Assembly: GCA_013297775.1 (NCBI GenBank)
Contig: JAAFIL010000003.1
Location: 1 to 64,000 of the forward strand
DNA length: 64,000 bases
From: Bacteroidota bacterium
GTDB lineage: Bacteria; Bacteroidota; Bacteroidia; B-17B0; Aurantibacillaceae
Direction of reading: 5' to 3'
Each line of letters starts with the position of its first letter. Positions within the stretch are counted from its first letter, which is position 1. Positions 54,301 through 63,417 of this stretch are shown one piece after another. The translations under genes and the position numbers were made by a program. The notes under the pieces were generated by a model, which searched no databases, was not told the origin of the DNA, and was given only the letters and a program-made list of their open reading frames with translations.

Positions 54301-54540
54301 ACACCTCTTCCTTTGCGCTCTTTGCGCCTTTGCGTGCCACTTCCAAACTTCAATTAAACTATAAATACACCTCTTCCTTTGCGCCCTTTGCGCCTTTGCG
54401 TGCCACTTCCAAACTTCAATTAAACTATAAATACACCTCTTCCTTTGCGCCCTATGCACCTTTGCGTGCCACTTCCAAACTTCAATTAAACTATAACACC
54501 CCTCTTCCTTTGCGCTCTTTGCGCGTGCCACATACGCAAC
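54301..54540. repeat. Tandem repeat, four units of about 66 bp
   Basis: Units start at 54301, 54367, 54433 and about 54498 with ACACCTCTTCCTTTGCGC, then CTTTGCGCCTTTGCGTGCCA and CTTCCAAACTTCAATTAAACTATAAAT; the fourth is partial. The core GCGCCTTTGCGTGC is shared with the 107-bp units at 20754. An in-frame reading on the minus strand with repeated WKWHAKAQRAQRKR is not a real protein. It fills the gene-free stretch 54201-54593. Confidence 0.92.
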
Positions 54541-54593
54541 AAAATCCATAAGTTATAGCTTAATTCTAAAGCAAGGCTTGCTTCAAACTTAGA

Positions 54594-56843
54594 TTAAAAA
54601 TCACTTCGTAATAAAGTAACATGCCCAAAGTGTTGTTCACGTTTTTTAGATACCACATTACGAAACGTAATGCGCCACACGTAAACATCTTGTTTACACA
54701 AGCTACCACCTAACTTCCCATTCCAACCCCGTTCAATATCATTCGATTGAAAAATAAATTCACCCCAACGATCAAAAATTTCAAAATTATACTCTTCCAC
54801 CCCAATAATAGAAGGCATAAAAATATCGTTCAAATTATCACCATTAGGCGTAAACGTATTAGGTATCCAAAAGCGAAACTCAGGTAAAATAATAATTTCA
54901 CGAGTAGTCGAGTCGCGGCATCCGAACGCATTACTAACTTTTTGATTCACTAAATAAGTGCCATACTTGCGGTAAGTGTGGTAACTGTTGGCTAAACTGC
55001 TGCCAAATCCATCGCCGTAATCGTATTCCCAAAAGGCAACATCGGGTGTAGATTGATTGGTGAATAAAATCTCAGCATCAAAAATACTAACAACGGTTGG
55101 GGTAGCCACAAAGCTGGCTTTGGGTGTAGGCGAAACGGTAATGGTGTTAATACTAAAAAAACTACTATCTATACATAAACTTGTTGTAATAGCAGTTAAA
55201 GTCACCGAGTAAACACCAGCGGGACTAAATACTTTACTGGGTTCATATTCGGTACTCGAAGTACCGTCGTTAAATTTCCAAACATAACGCATGGGCAAGT
55301 CGCCGCTGCTGCCGTTGCTAAAAGCCACGGTGGCGGGGTCGCACAGGCGGGTAGGAAAATTTTTAATTTTGGCCTCGGGAGGTTTAATAACCCTAATAGT
55401 ATCTATAAACGAATCCACACAAGTGGTTTGTTTACCAAATAGTTTAATAAAATATTTACCGGGCTGATTAAAACTCACATTGGTTACCGTTAGCGAAGGT
55501 GAAACAGAAGGCGTGGCAGCGGCACCAAAATTCCAAGTAAACGAACTGGCCGCGCTGTAAACCCCTTGTACGGTAAAATTAAACGCATTGCCTTTTAAAC
55601 ATTGCCTAGCCGCGGGCGGAAAATTAATATCGAGTACTGGATAAATCGAAAAAATATTTTTACTAGTATCTGCGCAAGGCTTGCCTGGGTTAGCAATTAG
55701 CGTTACTTCATATTTTCCCGTATCTTGATAAGTGTAAGAAGGATTAGTCGTATTCGAAGTATCATTATTAATAGGTAAAACACCAAAATCCCATTTAAAA
55801 GTATTAGCCCCCACACTTTGATTGACAAAATTAACCGAAAACCCTTCGCACAAATCCACCTGTGGTTTAATCACACTCACCACGGTTACACTACAACTCA
55901 CCACATTAAATTGAAAATCGCGGTAGTGCGTCCCTATCAATTGGTTATTTCTAAACTCTTGCACACACACACACACTACCCATTGCCCAAGCGTGCTGGG
56001 TTTACCATTTAAAAAACCAGTAGTAGAATTAATAGTAATCGGTGCTGTAAGTAAAGAAGCCATAGGCGATACACCCGTAAACGTAGAAGTATAAGCTACA
56101 AAAGGAAAAGGTGGAGGCGGCGCAACTTGAGGGCAAGCAATAGGAGGCGATGGACATGAAGTGTTGGGTGGATTGGGCGAGGAATTAACCACGGGACAAC
56201 AACCATCTAAACCATTAAACGCTGGGCAAAACGAATACACCAATTGATCGCCATCGGGGTCTATTGCCGCATGGTCGAAAGCAATGTTTAACCCTTGGCA
56301 AACAAAAATAGGCGGAAATTTTTTAAATCGAGGCGAAGAATTATTTAGAGTTTCATCACTCCCATTAACGTGCGTGTAATAAGTAGAACCTGTTCCCCCA
56401 GGATTTACGAGGTTTAAAATAGTATTATTGCGGCAACACCTTTGGTAAATAACATCGTATCCACCTGCAATAGGCGGTAAATTAAGTGTGAAGGTATATA
56501 TCCCTTCTTCAACGCATACATTGTTGGGGGTAATAATACAAGGGCTATTAATGCTTGGAGGAATGTTGGTGATAACAGGTGCGCCAATATCGAACGAGCC
56601 AAAAAGTACAGAGCCATTGGTTTGATAAACCGTAATAATAGCAGGGGCAATTCCACCACCCGAATTGGGCAAACCATCAAAAGGCGGCACACCATTAAAA
56701 CAATCGCGGTAAACTTTTAAAGTGATTCGGTAACTATTGCCACTTAGCTTATCGTAAATCATTTCGCCACCAACTATATGCGTTGCCAAACTCACGCAAC
56801 ACAAATGCAAACACAAGATTAAATATAAAAAACGCTTATTCAA
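54594..56843 (-). CDS. Type IX secreted protein with PKD domains, type B sorting
   Basis: About 749 residues if started at the TTG at 56843, which gives a clean signal peptide (NKRFLYLILCLHLCCVSLA); a GTG at 56930 would add 29 residues. After THIVGGEMIYDKLSGNSYRI come a cadherin/Ig-like front part and at least three PKD domains (FKWDFGVLPINND, FTWNFGAAATPS, YVWKFNDGTSST, WEYDYGDGFGSS). The C-terminus has the gliding motility-associated / type B sorting text IPNTFTPNGDNLNDIFMP and FEIFDRWGEFIFQS. Exported by type IX secretion to the cell surface; function probably adhesive. Confidence 0.9.
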   Translation of the reverse strand: MNKRFLYLILCLHLCCVSLATHIVGGEMIYDKLSGNSYRITLKVYRDCFNGVPPFDGLPNSGGGIAPAIITVYQTNGSVLFGSFDIGAPVITNIPPSINSPCIITPNNVCVEEGIYTFTLNLPPIAGGYDVIYQRCCRNNTILNLVNPGGTGSTYYTHVNGSDETLNNSSPRFKKFPPIFVCQGLNIAFDHAAIDPDGDQLVYSFCPAFNGLDGCCPVVNSSPNPPNTSCPSPPIACPQVAPPPPFPFVAYTSTFTGVSPMASLLTAPITINSTTGFLNGKPSTLGQWVVCVCVQEFRNNQLIGTHYRDFQFNVVSCSVTVVSVIKPQVDLCEGFSVNFVNQSVGANTFKWDFGVLPINNDTSNTTNPSYTYQDTGKYEVTLIANPGKPCADTSKNIFSIYPVLDINFPPAARQCLKGNAFNFTVQGVYSAASSFTWNFGAAATPSVSPSLTVTNVSFNQPGKYFIKLFGKQTTCVDSFIDTIRVIKPPEAKIKNFPTRLCDPATVAFSNGSSGDLPMRYVWKFNDGTSSTEYEPSKVFSPAGVYSVTLTAITTSLCIDSSFFSINTITVSPTPKASFVATPTVVSIFDAEILFTNQSTPDVAFWEYDYGDGFGSSLANSYHTYRKYGTYLVNQKVSNAFGCRDSTTREIIILPEFRFWIPNTFTPNGDNLNDIFMPSIIGVEEYNFEIFDRWGEFIFQSNDIERGWNGKLGGSLCKQDVYVWRITFRNVVSKKREQHFGHVTLLRSDF

Positions 56844-56980
56844 GTTAAAGATTAAAATTACAAAAAAATAACTTCGCTTTTTTTTAAATGAGGTGTTAAA
56901 ATTGGCTTCGTTATCAAATAAATCAAACACTTACACGTTTTAATTGTTTTAAGAGTATAAAAAATGTTTATCAAAATGTT

Positions 56981-56988
56981 TATATTTG
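56981..56988 (+). promoter_or_regulatory. Candidate -7 box TATATTTG
   Basis: TATATTTG ends 8 bases before the ATG at 56997; the predicted transcript would be nearly leaderless. No exact -33 TTG at the usual distance. Confidence 0.5.
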
Positions 56989-56996
56989 ACTAACGT

Positions 56997-59234
56997 ATGC
57001 GGTATTTCCTTCTTCTTCTTCTTATTCATTTGTGCAGTGCGTTTTGTTGCCAAGCGCAATTACCCATTGGGCGCGATACATTTAGCGTTTACGAAAACGG
57101 TAAATTATTAAGAATGCCATTGGCTGGTGGGCTAAACTTTTGCAATTTCTCAGCCTTAGATATTAATCAAGATGGAATAAACGATGTAGTAGCCTACGAT
57201 AAAACAACCAACAATGCGTATGGCCGTTACAAAGGGTTTATCAAAAAAGGGAACTCTGGTCAAGCTATTTATGAAAGTGCAGGGGAGTTAAATACACGGT
57301 TTCCGAGAGTTGACAATTGGTCCATTTTAAGAGATTACAATGGCGATGGAAAACAAGATATTTTTGCATCTTACTTCGGCGGCATACAAGTTTTTAAAAA
57401 TATTTCTACACTAAACTCAGGTTTAACCTTCTCATTGGTAACCATACAAGTACTCAGTAATTACAATCCACCCAATCCTAATGCAGTAGCCAACTTATTA
57501 GTGAGTTCAGTTTCTGTGCCGGCCATTGCCGATATTGATGGCGACGGCGACTTAGACATATTGACTTTCTCCCAAAATGGCATTATGATCGAATATCATA
57601 AAAACCAAAGTAAAGAACTATATGGCCATGCCGACAGTTTAGTGTTTAATTTATCGAATGCCTGTTGGGGGCGCATTAGCGAAAATAATTGTGTGATGCA
57701 ATTTAACCAATGTCCCGCAAGGCCTTTACCCAACGAATTAGAAGATGTGGAACAAACGCTTCACGCTGGCTCGTGCTTAATGTGTTTCGATCGCAATAAC
57801 GACGGCGACCAAGATTTAATTTTAGGAGATATCAGTTGCAACAGCATCATTTACGCCGAAAATACTGGAAACGCCGCCAGTGCGCACTTAACAGACACCA
57901 CACGGATGTTTCCAAACTATCCTAATAAAAATAATACACAACGGATTCGTTTTAATTCTTTTCCATGCGTTTATAACCTAGATGTAGATGGCGATAACCT
58001 CAACGATTTAATTGCGTCACCTAATACCAATGGCCTCAACTTCAAAAGCGTGTGGTATTACAAGAATAATGGCACCCTAACAAATCCCAATTTTCAATTT
58101 ATAAAAGACAATCTATTTCAAGATGAGATGATAGATTTAGGGCAAGGATTTAATCCCACTTATTTAGATGTGGACAACGACGGCAAAAAAGATTTAATTA
58201 TTGGGAATAATGGATACTACTTGGTGAATGGCACAAAAGCGCAATTAGCTTTGTATCGAAACGTAGGTACCCTTAGTCAGCCCGCTTTCTCGCTGGTTAC
58301 AAGAGATTACGCTGCCCTTAGCACCAAAAATTATTTAACCATTTCGCCAACTACTGGCGATATAGATGCCGATGGCGATATAGATTTGTTGTATTGCGAT
58401 AATTATGGCACCTTACATTGGGCCGAAAATACGGCGGGTGCTGGCAATACTTGTAATTTTTCGATTATTAGAACCAATCCCTTTAACGTTAACACCATTT
58501 CGAGCGAAGGCTATCCGCAATTAATAGACATGGACTTAGACGGTAAACTTGATGTGATGATTGGTATGCGAAATGGAAACATTGCGTATTACCGAAACAC
58601 AGGTACCACTAGTGTTCCAGCCTTTTCGTTAGTAACCAACACTTTCGGAAACATTGATTGTGAAGGTTCTATTTTAAGGTATTTAAACGAAGGGTATGCT
58701 GCTCCATTTTTTTACCGCGAAAACAACCAATTAAAACTCTTACTCGGCAATGTTGAAGGCCGATTGTTTTTATACAACATAGCCACCAATTTAAGTTCGG
58801 TGGTGTTAGTGGCTTCAAATCTTAACAACATTAACGAAGGCGAACAAGCTACACCCTTGTACGAAGATATTGATGGCGATGGAAAACGAGATTTACTGCT
58901 CGGAAATTTTAGTGGCGGGCTCAGTTATTTCTCCTCCAAAAAATCAGCAATTGGTTTAGAAGAACAGCAACTTAAAAAAGGATTGTTTTCCTCGATTTAT
59001 CCCAACCCAACAACAACAATACTGGTGGTTCAACTGCAAAACAATGCCTTCACTAGCGCACAGGTCGAAGTTTTAAATACAATGGGGCAAATTCTTAAAT
59101 CCGAAGCACTGCCAAGCATGGAAACCACACTCGAATTAAATGAACTGCCTGTGGGTATTTATTTTGTAAAAGTAAAAGCCAAACAGCAAGGGCAATGGAT
59201 TCAACAAACGCATAAATTAATTAAGCAAGAATGA
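56997..59234 (+). CDS. FG-GAP/VCBS repeat protein, type A sorting domain
   Basis: 745 residues with a signal peptide (about 1-20, ending CCQAQ). Many VCBS/FG-GAP calcium-binding motifs are visible, such as DINQDGINDVVAYD, DYNGDGKQDIFAS, DIDGDGDLDILTF, DVDNDGKKDLIIGN and DMDLDGKLDVMIG, building a beta-propeller. The C-terminal type IX sorting domain has YPNPTTTILVVQLQ and LPVGIYFVKVKAKQQG. A secreted or surface protein. First gene of a plus-strand operon ending with kdnB. Confidence 0.92.
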   Translation: MRYFLLLLLIHLCSAFCCQAQLPIGRDTFSVYENGKLLRMPLAGGLNFCNFSALDINQDGINDVVAYDKTTNNAYGRYKGFIKKGNSGQAIYESAGELNTRFPRVDNWSILRDYNGDGKQDIFASYFGGIQVFKNISTLNSGLTFSLVTIQVLSNYNPPNPNAVANLLVSSVSVPAIADIDGDGDLDILTFSQNGIMIEYHKNQSKELYGHADSLVFNLSNACWGRISENNCVMQFNQCPARPLPNELEDVEQTLHAGSCLMCFDRNNDGDQDLILGDISCNSIIYAENTGNAASAHLTDTTRMFPNYPNKNNTQRIRFNSFPCVYNLDVDGDNLNDLIASPNTNGLNFKSVWYYKNNGTLTNPNFQFIKDNLFQDEMIDLGQGFNPTYLDVDNDGKKDLIIGNNGYYLVNGTKAQLALYRNVGTLSQPAFSLVTRDYAALSTKNYLTISPTTGDIDADGDIDLLYCDNYGTLHWAENTAGAGNTCNFSIIRTNPFNVNTISSEGYPQLIDMDLDGKLDVMIGMRNGNIAYYRNTGTTSVPAFSLVTNTFGNIDCEGSILRYLNEGYAAPFFYRENNQLKLLLGNVEGRLFLYNIATNLSSVVLVASNLNNINEGEQATPLYEDIDGDGKRDLLLGNFSGGLSYFSSKKSAIGLEEQQLKKGLFSSIYPNPTTTILVVQLQNNAFTSAQVEVLNTMGQILKSEALPSMETTLELNELPVGIYFVKVKAKQQGQWIQQTHKLIKQE

Positions 59235-60691
59235 GGCGAAACATTCTAGTTTTATTACTACCTATTTTAATTGGTATTTTTTGCACTTGTAGAAAAGATA
59301 CAGGAAAAGTATCAGTTGGGGATTATCCTCCAGAAATAAGCCGTATTATCACAAACCGTTGTGCTACTGCGGGCTGCCATAACGGTGCTAGTTTTGAGGC
59401 AGCGAGTAATTTAAACTTGAGTTCGTGGGATGCACTTTTTCAAGGTGGAAAAAGTGGTGCAGCCGTAATTCCATTTCAATCTAAGTTTTCAACTTTATTT
59501 ACATTTTGTAACACCTATCCCGATTTGGGTAACATTAATGTTCCTACCATGCCGTTAAATGGTTCGCCACTCGCGCGCAGCGAGGTAGAAACCTTAAAGA
59601 ATTGGATAGATAGAGGGGCACCCAACCTCAATGGCGAAATTAAGTTTGAACAGCCGCCAAACCGTCGTAAACTTTATGTAGTTAACCAAGGCTGCGATGT
59701 TGTAACCGTTATTGATGCGGCAACCCGATTGCCCATACGCTACATCGAAGTAGGTGTAAACCCCTCGGTTATTGAGTCGCCACACTCGGTAAAAGTTTCT
59801 GGAGATGGTCAATACTGGTACGTTATTTTTTTAGCTAATTCTATTATTCAAAAATTTAGGTGCAGTGATGATGTGTTGGTAGGGCAAGCCAACCTATTTA
59901 TGCCAGGGCAACCCGCCAACACCATTAATAAAGATTGGAATACACTTGTTATAACCAAAGACAGTAAAAAAGCCTTTTGCGCATCTTATAATGCCAATGG
60001 CCAAGTGGCTGTTATTGATTTAGAAAACATGCGCTGCATTCGCGTGCAAGGTGGCTTTACAGTACCACACGGTATTTGCTTAAACGCCACAGAAGACAAA
60101 GTTTATATTACCCGTCAAATTGGTAATTTTATTTATGCAAGCGATACCGCATTCGCTAATCCCGTTACGCTTTCGCTCGAAAACGGAGTGGCACCTAACC
60201 CAACGCCTAAGCTAGACCCACACGAAATTTTATTAGCCCCCAATCAACAAGATTTATTAATTACCTGCCAAAAATCTAATGAACTGCGGGTTTTTAGCAT
60301 TGCTCAAAATTCCGTTACGCAGGTTGTAAACGTTGCCATCTATCCACAAGAAATGCAAGTTTATCAAAACAAAGTTTATATTTCTTTTCCTTATGATTCG
60401 GCAACGGTTGCTGGTGCGCACGGTTTAATACAAAGGGTAGATTTAGCAACCTATGGCATCGAAACTACACAGGCAGGCTTTCAACCACATGGATTTGCTA
60501 TTGACCCCGCTACCAATATTTTGTATGCGGCCAGTCGTAATTTATTAACGCAAGGCCCAGCACCACATCACACCAGCGTTTGCAGCGGTAGAAATGGTTT
60601 TTTAAGTTTTATTAATTTAACTACATTCACCGAACAAAGACGACGCGTTGAATTGTCGGTTGACCCTTATTATGTATTTTTACGCCCCTGA
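59231..60691 (+). CDS. Beta-propeller protein with cytochrome-like N-terminal segment
   Basis: 486 residues. Lipoprotein-like leader (LVLLLPILIGIFCTC). Residues 30-140 resemble the cytochrome-c-like domain of Planctomycete/Bacteroidota proteins: NRCATAGCHNGASFE has a C-x4-CH spacing rather than C-x2-CH, then a long gap to VPTMPLNGSPLARSEVETLK with NWIDRGAP. Residues 145-486 are a YncE-like seven-bladed propeller (LYVVNQGCDVVTVIDAATRL, VAVIDLENMRCIRV). Heme binding is uncertain. Overlaps the preceding gene by 4 bases. Confidence 0.87.
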   Translation: MRRNILVLLLPILIGIFCTCRKDTGKVSVGDYPPEISRIITNRCATAGCHNGASFEAASNLNLSSWDALFQGGKSGAAVIPFQSKFSTLFTFCNTYPDLGNINVPTMPLNGSPLARSEVETLKNWIDRGAPNLNGEIKFEQPPNRRKLYVVNQGCDVVTVIDAATRLPIRYIEVGVNPSVIESPHSVKVSGDGQYWYVIFLANSIIQKFRCSDDVLVGQANLFMPGQPANTINKDWNTLVITKDSKKAFCASYNANGQVAVIDLENMRCIRVQGGFTVPHGICLNATEDKVYITRQIGNFIYASDTAFANPVTLSLENGVAPNPTPKLDPHEILLAPNQQDLLITCQKSNELRVFSIAQNSVTQVVNVAIYPQEMQVYQNKVYISFPYDSATVAGAHGLIQRVDLATYGIETTQAGFQPHGFAIDPATNILYAASRNLLTQGPAPHHTSVCSGRNGFLSFINLTTFTEQRRRVELSVDPYYVFLRP

Positions 60692-61113
60692 TGGAATTAA
60701 ACGAAATATTGGCCTTACAGCCGCTCTTATTATTTGACGGCGAATGTGGCTTCTGCAATAAAAGCATACAATTTTATTTGCAACGCGAGAAACGCCCACA
60801 CTTAAAATTTATTTCATTGCAATCGCCAACGGCTAAACAGCTCACCGATTACTTTGAAATAGACACTACCAAAACCGACAGCGTTATTCTCATTAGAGGT
60901 AACCAAGCTTTCATTAAATCGTGTGCCGCCTTGCGCGTAACCACTTACATGAAAGGCTTGTGGCCTGCGTTAATGGTGTTTATAATTATTCCACCATTTA
61001 TTCGCAATGGGGTATATGATTGGATTGCCAAACGCCGCATGAAATGGTTTGGACGCATTGAACACTGCGCTCTGTTAAAACAAGAAGATCGTAAACGCTT
61101 CATAGATTTATAA
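60691..61113 (+). CDS. DCC-family thiol-disulfide oxidoreductase-like protein (DUF393)
   Basis: 140 residues. The family motif LLFDGECGFCNKSIQFYLQR holds the two cysteines of the thioredoxin-like site near residues 22-25, and LKFISLQSPTAKQL follows as in other members. A membrane-contacting hydrophobic stretch lies near residues 88-105. Its ATG shares one base with the preceding stop. Redox role presumed; substrate unknown. Confidence 0.9.
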   Translation: MELNEILALQPLLLFDGECGFCNKSIQFYLQREKRPHLKFISLQSPTAKQLTDYFEIDTTKTDSVILIRGNQAFIKSCAALRVTTYMKGLWPALMVFIIIPPFIRNGVYDWIAKRRMKWFGRIEHCALLKQEDRKRFIDL

Positions 61114-61125
61114 TACTAGAAAAGT

Positions 61126-62208
61126 ATGACACACAAGAATTTTAAAAACATTGATAAGGTAACGTATGGTCGAAGAGCTTTCGCGCAGTTGGCCGAAACT
61201 GTAGCCCCTGTTCGTAAAGAAAACAAAGGCTATTTTGTTTATGTGATTGATAATTATTTTAAAGGAAAACCATTAAGTACCCAATTACAAAACTTACCCG
61301 AAGATTTAATTTATTTTATAGATGTAGATCCCTATGAACCTACCACCCAACAAATAGATACGTTGCGCGATGAAATTTTGCAAACAAAAGGCTTACCAAG
61401 TGGCGTTATTGGTATTGGTGGCGGAAGCATTATGGATATAGCCAAAGCCTTATCGTTAATGCTTACTAACCCTGGCTCTTCTACTTTGTATCAAGGCTTA
61501 AACTTAATTAAACAAGCGGGGGTTTACCACTTGGGTGTGCCAACCATTAGCGGAACTGGTGCCGAGGTAAGCATGACTGCCGTTTTAACTGGACCCGAAA
61601 AAAAATTAGGTTTAAAATGCGATTGGACGGTGTTTAACCAAGTTATTTTAGACCCCGAACTTATTGCCTCGGTGCCAAGAGATTGGTGGTTTTATACAGG
61701 CATGGATACTTACATCCATTGCATCGAATCAGAAACAGGGATTCGTAACAATGCGTTTAGTTTAGCTTATGGCGAGCAAGCCCTAAAGTTATGCCGCGAA
61801 GTTTATTTAGGCTCTAAAGCTGGGCAAACCCCAGAGAACGACGATAAGTTAATGGTAGCCTCTTTAATGGGCGGTTTAAGTTTAACCTATAGCGAAGTAG
61901 GCGTTTGCCACGCGTTAAGCTATGGCCTTTCAAAAATTTTAGGAACACGGCATTGTTATGCCAATTGCCTTATCTTTCAACACCTCGGCGATATTTATAA
62001 AAAGGGACACAGCGAGTTTATGGAAATGATTGCCACACATCAAATTGTTTTACCTCAACATTTAAGTAAAGATTGGGATGAAGAAACAATAACGAAAATG
62101 GCAACCGTAAGTTATAATTTACCATTTATGTGGCATCATGCCTTTGGCGATAACTATAAAGAAATAGCCACACTCGATTACATTAAAGATTTATTTAGAC
62201 GACTCTAA
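61126..62208 (+). CDS. kdnB: 3-deoxy-D-manno-octulosonate 8-oxidase
   Basis: 360 residues, an iron-containing alcohol dehydrogenase. NAD/metal text includes GVIGIGGGSIMDIAKALSLM, LGVPTISGTGAEVSMTAVLT, WFYTGMDTYIHCIESETG and VCHALSYGLSKILGTRHCYA. The whole protein reads very close to Shewanella KdnB as I recall it. KdnB oxidises C8 of Kdo; KdnA then aminates it to 8-amino-Kdo, used in lipopolysaccharide. KdnA is not in this window. It follows the DCC gene by 12 bases. Confidence 0.88.
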   Translation: MTHKNFKNIDKVTYGRRAFAQLAETVAPVRKENKGYFVYVIDNYFKGKPLSTQLQNLPEDLIYFIDVDPYEPTTQQIDTLRDEILQTKGLPSGVIGIGGGSIMDIAKALSLMLTNPGSSTLYQGLNLIKQAGVYHLGVPTISGTGAEVSMTAVLTGPEKKLGLKCDWTVFNQVILDPELIASVPRDWWFYTGMDTYIHCIESETGIRNNAFSLAYGEQALKLCREVYLGSKAGQTPENDDKLMVASLMGGLSLTYSEVGVCHALSYGLSKILGTRHCYANCLIFQHLGDIYKKGHSEFMEMIATHQIVLPQHLSKDWDEETITKMATVSYNLPFMWHHAFGDNYKEIATLDYIKDLFRRL

Positions 62209-62230
62209 GCCTTATCTGGCAAGGGATTTA

Positions 62231-62390
62231 TACGAATATCGGTTCTAAAAGATACAAGTTGAACCAGAATTATTTTTCTTTTAGGCGACGAAAAAATTAT
62301 AGGCGTAGCAAGGCCTACGGGTATAATTTTTGAGGAAGTATAAGTGAAAAAGAAACTGGGTCAACGTATCTTTTAGAAATGATGTTGGTA
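62231..62390. repeat. Imperfect palindrome, family C copy 3
   Basis: Nearly the same as 8395-8557 and in the same orientation: AATATCGGTTCTAAAAGATA, GGCGTAGCAAGGCCTACGGG and CGTATCTTTTAGAAATGATG. Lies just after kdnB in the gene-free stretch 62209-62881. Between it and the next palindrome (62395-62575) are decayed pieces of the 107-bp unit. Confidence 0.87.
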
Positions 62391-62624
62391 TTATCATACT
62401 AAATTTCGAGGAGGGGAAACTTTAGAGCCAAATCTATAATCAGATTAAAAAATTAGTAGATAAGATGAGAGGTTACAATTCGTAGTTAAAGATCTTTTTT
62501 TGACAATCTTAACAAGGATTTTTTAGTACATTATTTTTAATTCATTTCCCCCTTTGCGAGCTTTACGCCTGAGCGTATCAAACTTTATGGACAAAGTCTT
62601 TGGTCCAAATATGATTTTTCTAAA

Positions 62625-62777
62625 CCGAGATTATGCAATAGGAATCGTAGTGAGAGTCGAAAGCCCAATAAAACAGGTACTTTTTCGACTGAGGCATAGT
62701 GCTTCTATGGTGAAGGAGAAAAGTGACTGTTTTGAAGGGATTTCGGCTCGTAATAGATTTCTATTGCATAATCTCGG
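62625..62777. repeat. Imperfect palindrome, family B copy 2
   Basis: The most complete family B copy: CCGAGATTATGCAATAGGAATC at the left end is matched by GATTTCTATTGCATAATCTCGG at the right, 21 of 22 positions. The centre is GGCATAGTGCTTCTATGGTG. A 75-codon frame crossing it is not a gene. Confidence 0.9.
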
Positions 62778-62805
62778 ATAAAGCAAGGTTTTTTCAGAAC
62801 TAGCC

Positions 62806-62841
62806 TATAACTTAACTAATAAATAGATTAGTTAAGTTATA
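62806..62841. terminator. Perfect 15-bp hairpin between convergent genes
   Basis: TATAACTTAACTAAT, loop AAATAG, then ATTAGTTAAGTTATA. It lies between convergent kdnB and the SlyD-like gene, 41 bases from the latter's stop. No U-tract, so a terminator role is likely but not proven. Confidence 0.5.
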
Positions 62842-62881
62842 TGGAATGCCTCATAAAAATTTACACTAACACTACTAACTA

Positions 62882-63394
62882 TTAATGGTGATGCCCACCA
62901 GCCCCATGCACATGCCCATGATCCAATTCTTCGGATGTGGCTTCGCGCACATCGAGTACTTCGCCCACAAAATGTAATTCATGGCCGGCTAATGGATGGT
63001 TAAAATCCATGCGCACTTGCTCGTCGCTTACTTCTAAAACTATTCCCATTAATTGATTACCTTCTGCATCGTTCATAGGCACTTCTTCGCCCACACGAAT
63101 GCGTTCTGCATCAAATTGACCTTCAATTTCAAATGCTTTTCGCGGAATGTTTACAATATAATCTTCTTCCACTAATCCATAAGCATGTTCGGCAGCTATT
63201 TTAAAATCGAAGGGATGTCCTTTTTCTTTCCCTTCTAAAACACTTTCAAATTGCGGTAACACCTCACCGTAACCACATAAAAACACATAAGGCTGTTCTG
63301 TACTGGTTTGTTCTACGAGTTGTTCGGCTTCGCCATCAATGGAAGTGCTCAGGTGATAATTCACACTCACAACCCTGTTTTTTGTGATTTTCAT
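62882..63394 (-). CDS. FKBP-type peptidyl-prolyl isomerase, SlyD-like
   Basis: 170 residues. FKBP core with YVFLCGYGEVLPQFESVLEG and FDFKIAAEHAYGLVEEDYIV; an inserted flap (IRVGEEVPMNDAEGNQLM) and NHPLAGHELHFVGEVLDVRE are typical of SlyD. The C-terminus ends in a His-rich tail (HGHVHGAGGHHH), probably a metal-binding site. It catalyses proline isomerisation and may serve in metallochaperone work. It lies 23 bases after the dehydrogenase gene that runs off the window end. Confidence 0.92.
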   Translation of the reverse strand: MKITKNRVVSVNYHLSTSIDGEAEQLVEQTSTEQPYVFLCGYGEVLPQFESVLEGKEKGHPFDFKIAAEHAYGLVEEDYIVNIPRKAFEIEGQFDAERIRVGEEVPMNDAEGNQLMGIVLEVSDEQVRMDFNHPLAGHELHFVGEVLDVREATSEELDHGHVHGAGGHHH

Positions 63395-63417
63395 GATATT
63401 TTGTTTTTACTATTTTA

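Noticed and set aside
54301-54540. CRISPR array
   Set aside because: The 66-bp units are alike along their full length, so there are no unique spacers.
54232-54549. Minus-strand frame of 105 codons with repeated WKWHAKAQRAQRKR
   Set aside because: It is the translation of the 66-bp tandem DNA repeat; a frame also stays open on the other strand and the same core occurs in non-coding spacers.
62554-62781. Plus-strand 75-codon frame
   Set aside because: It reads through the family B palindrome; the same text elsewhere is not open.
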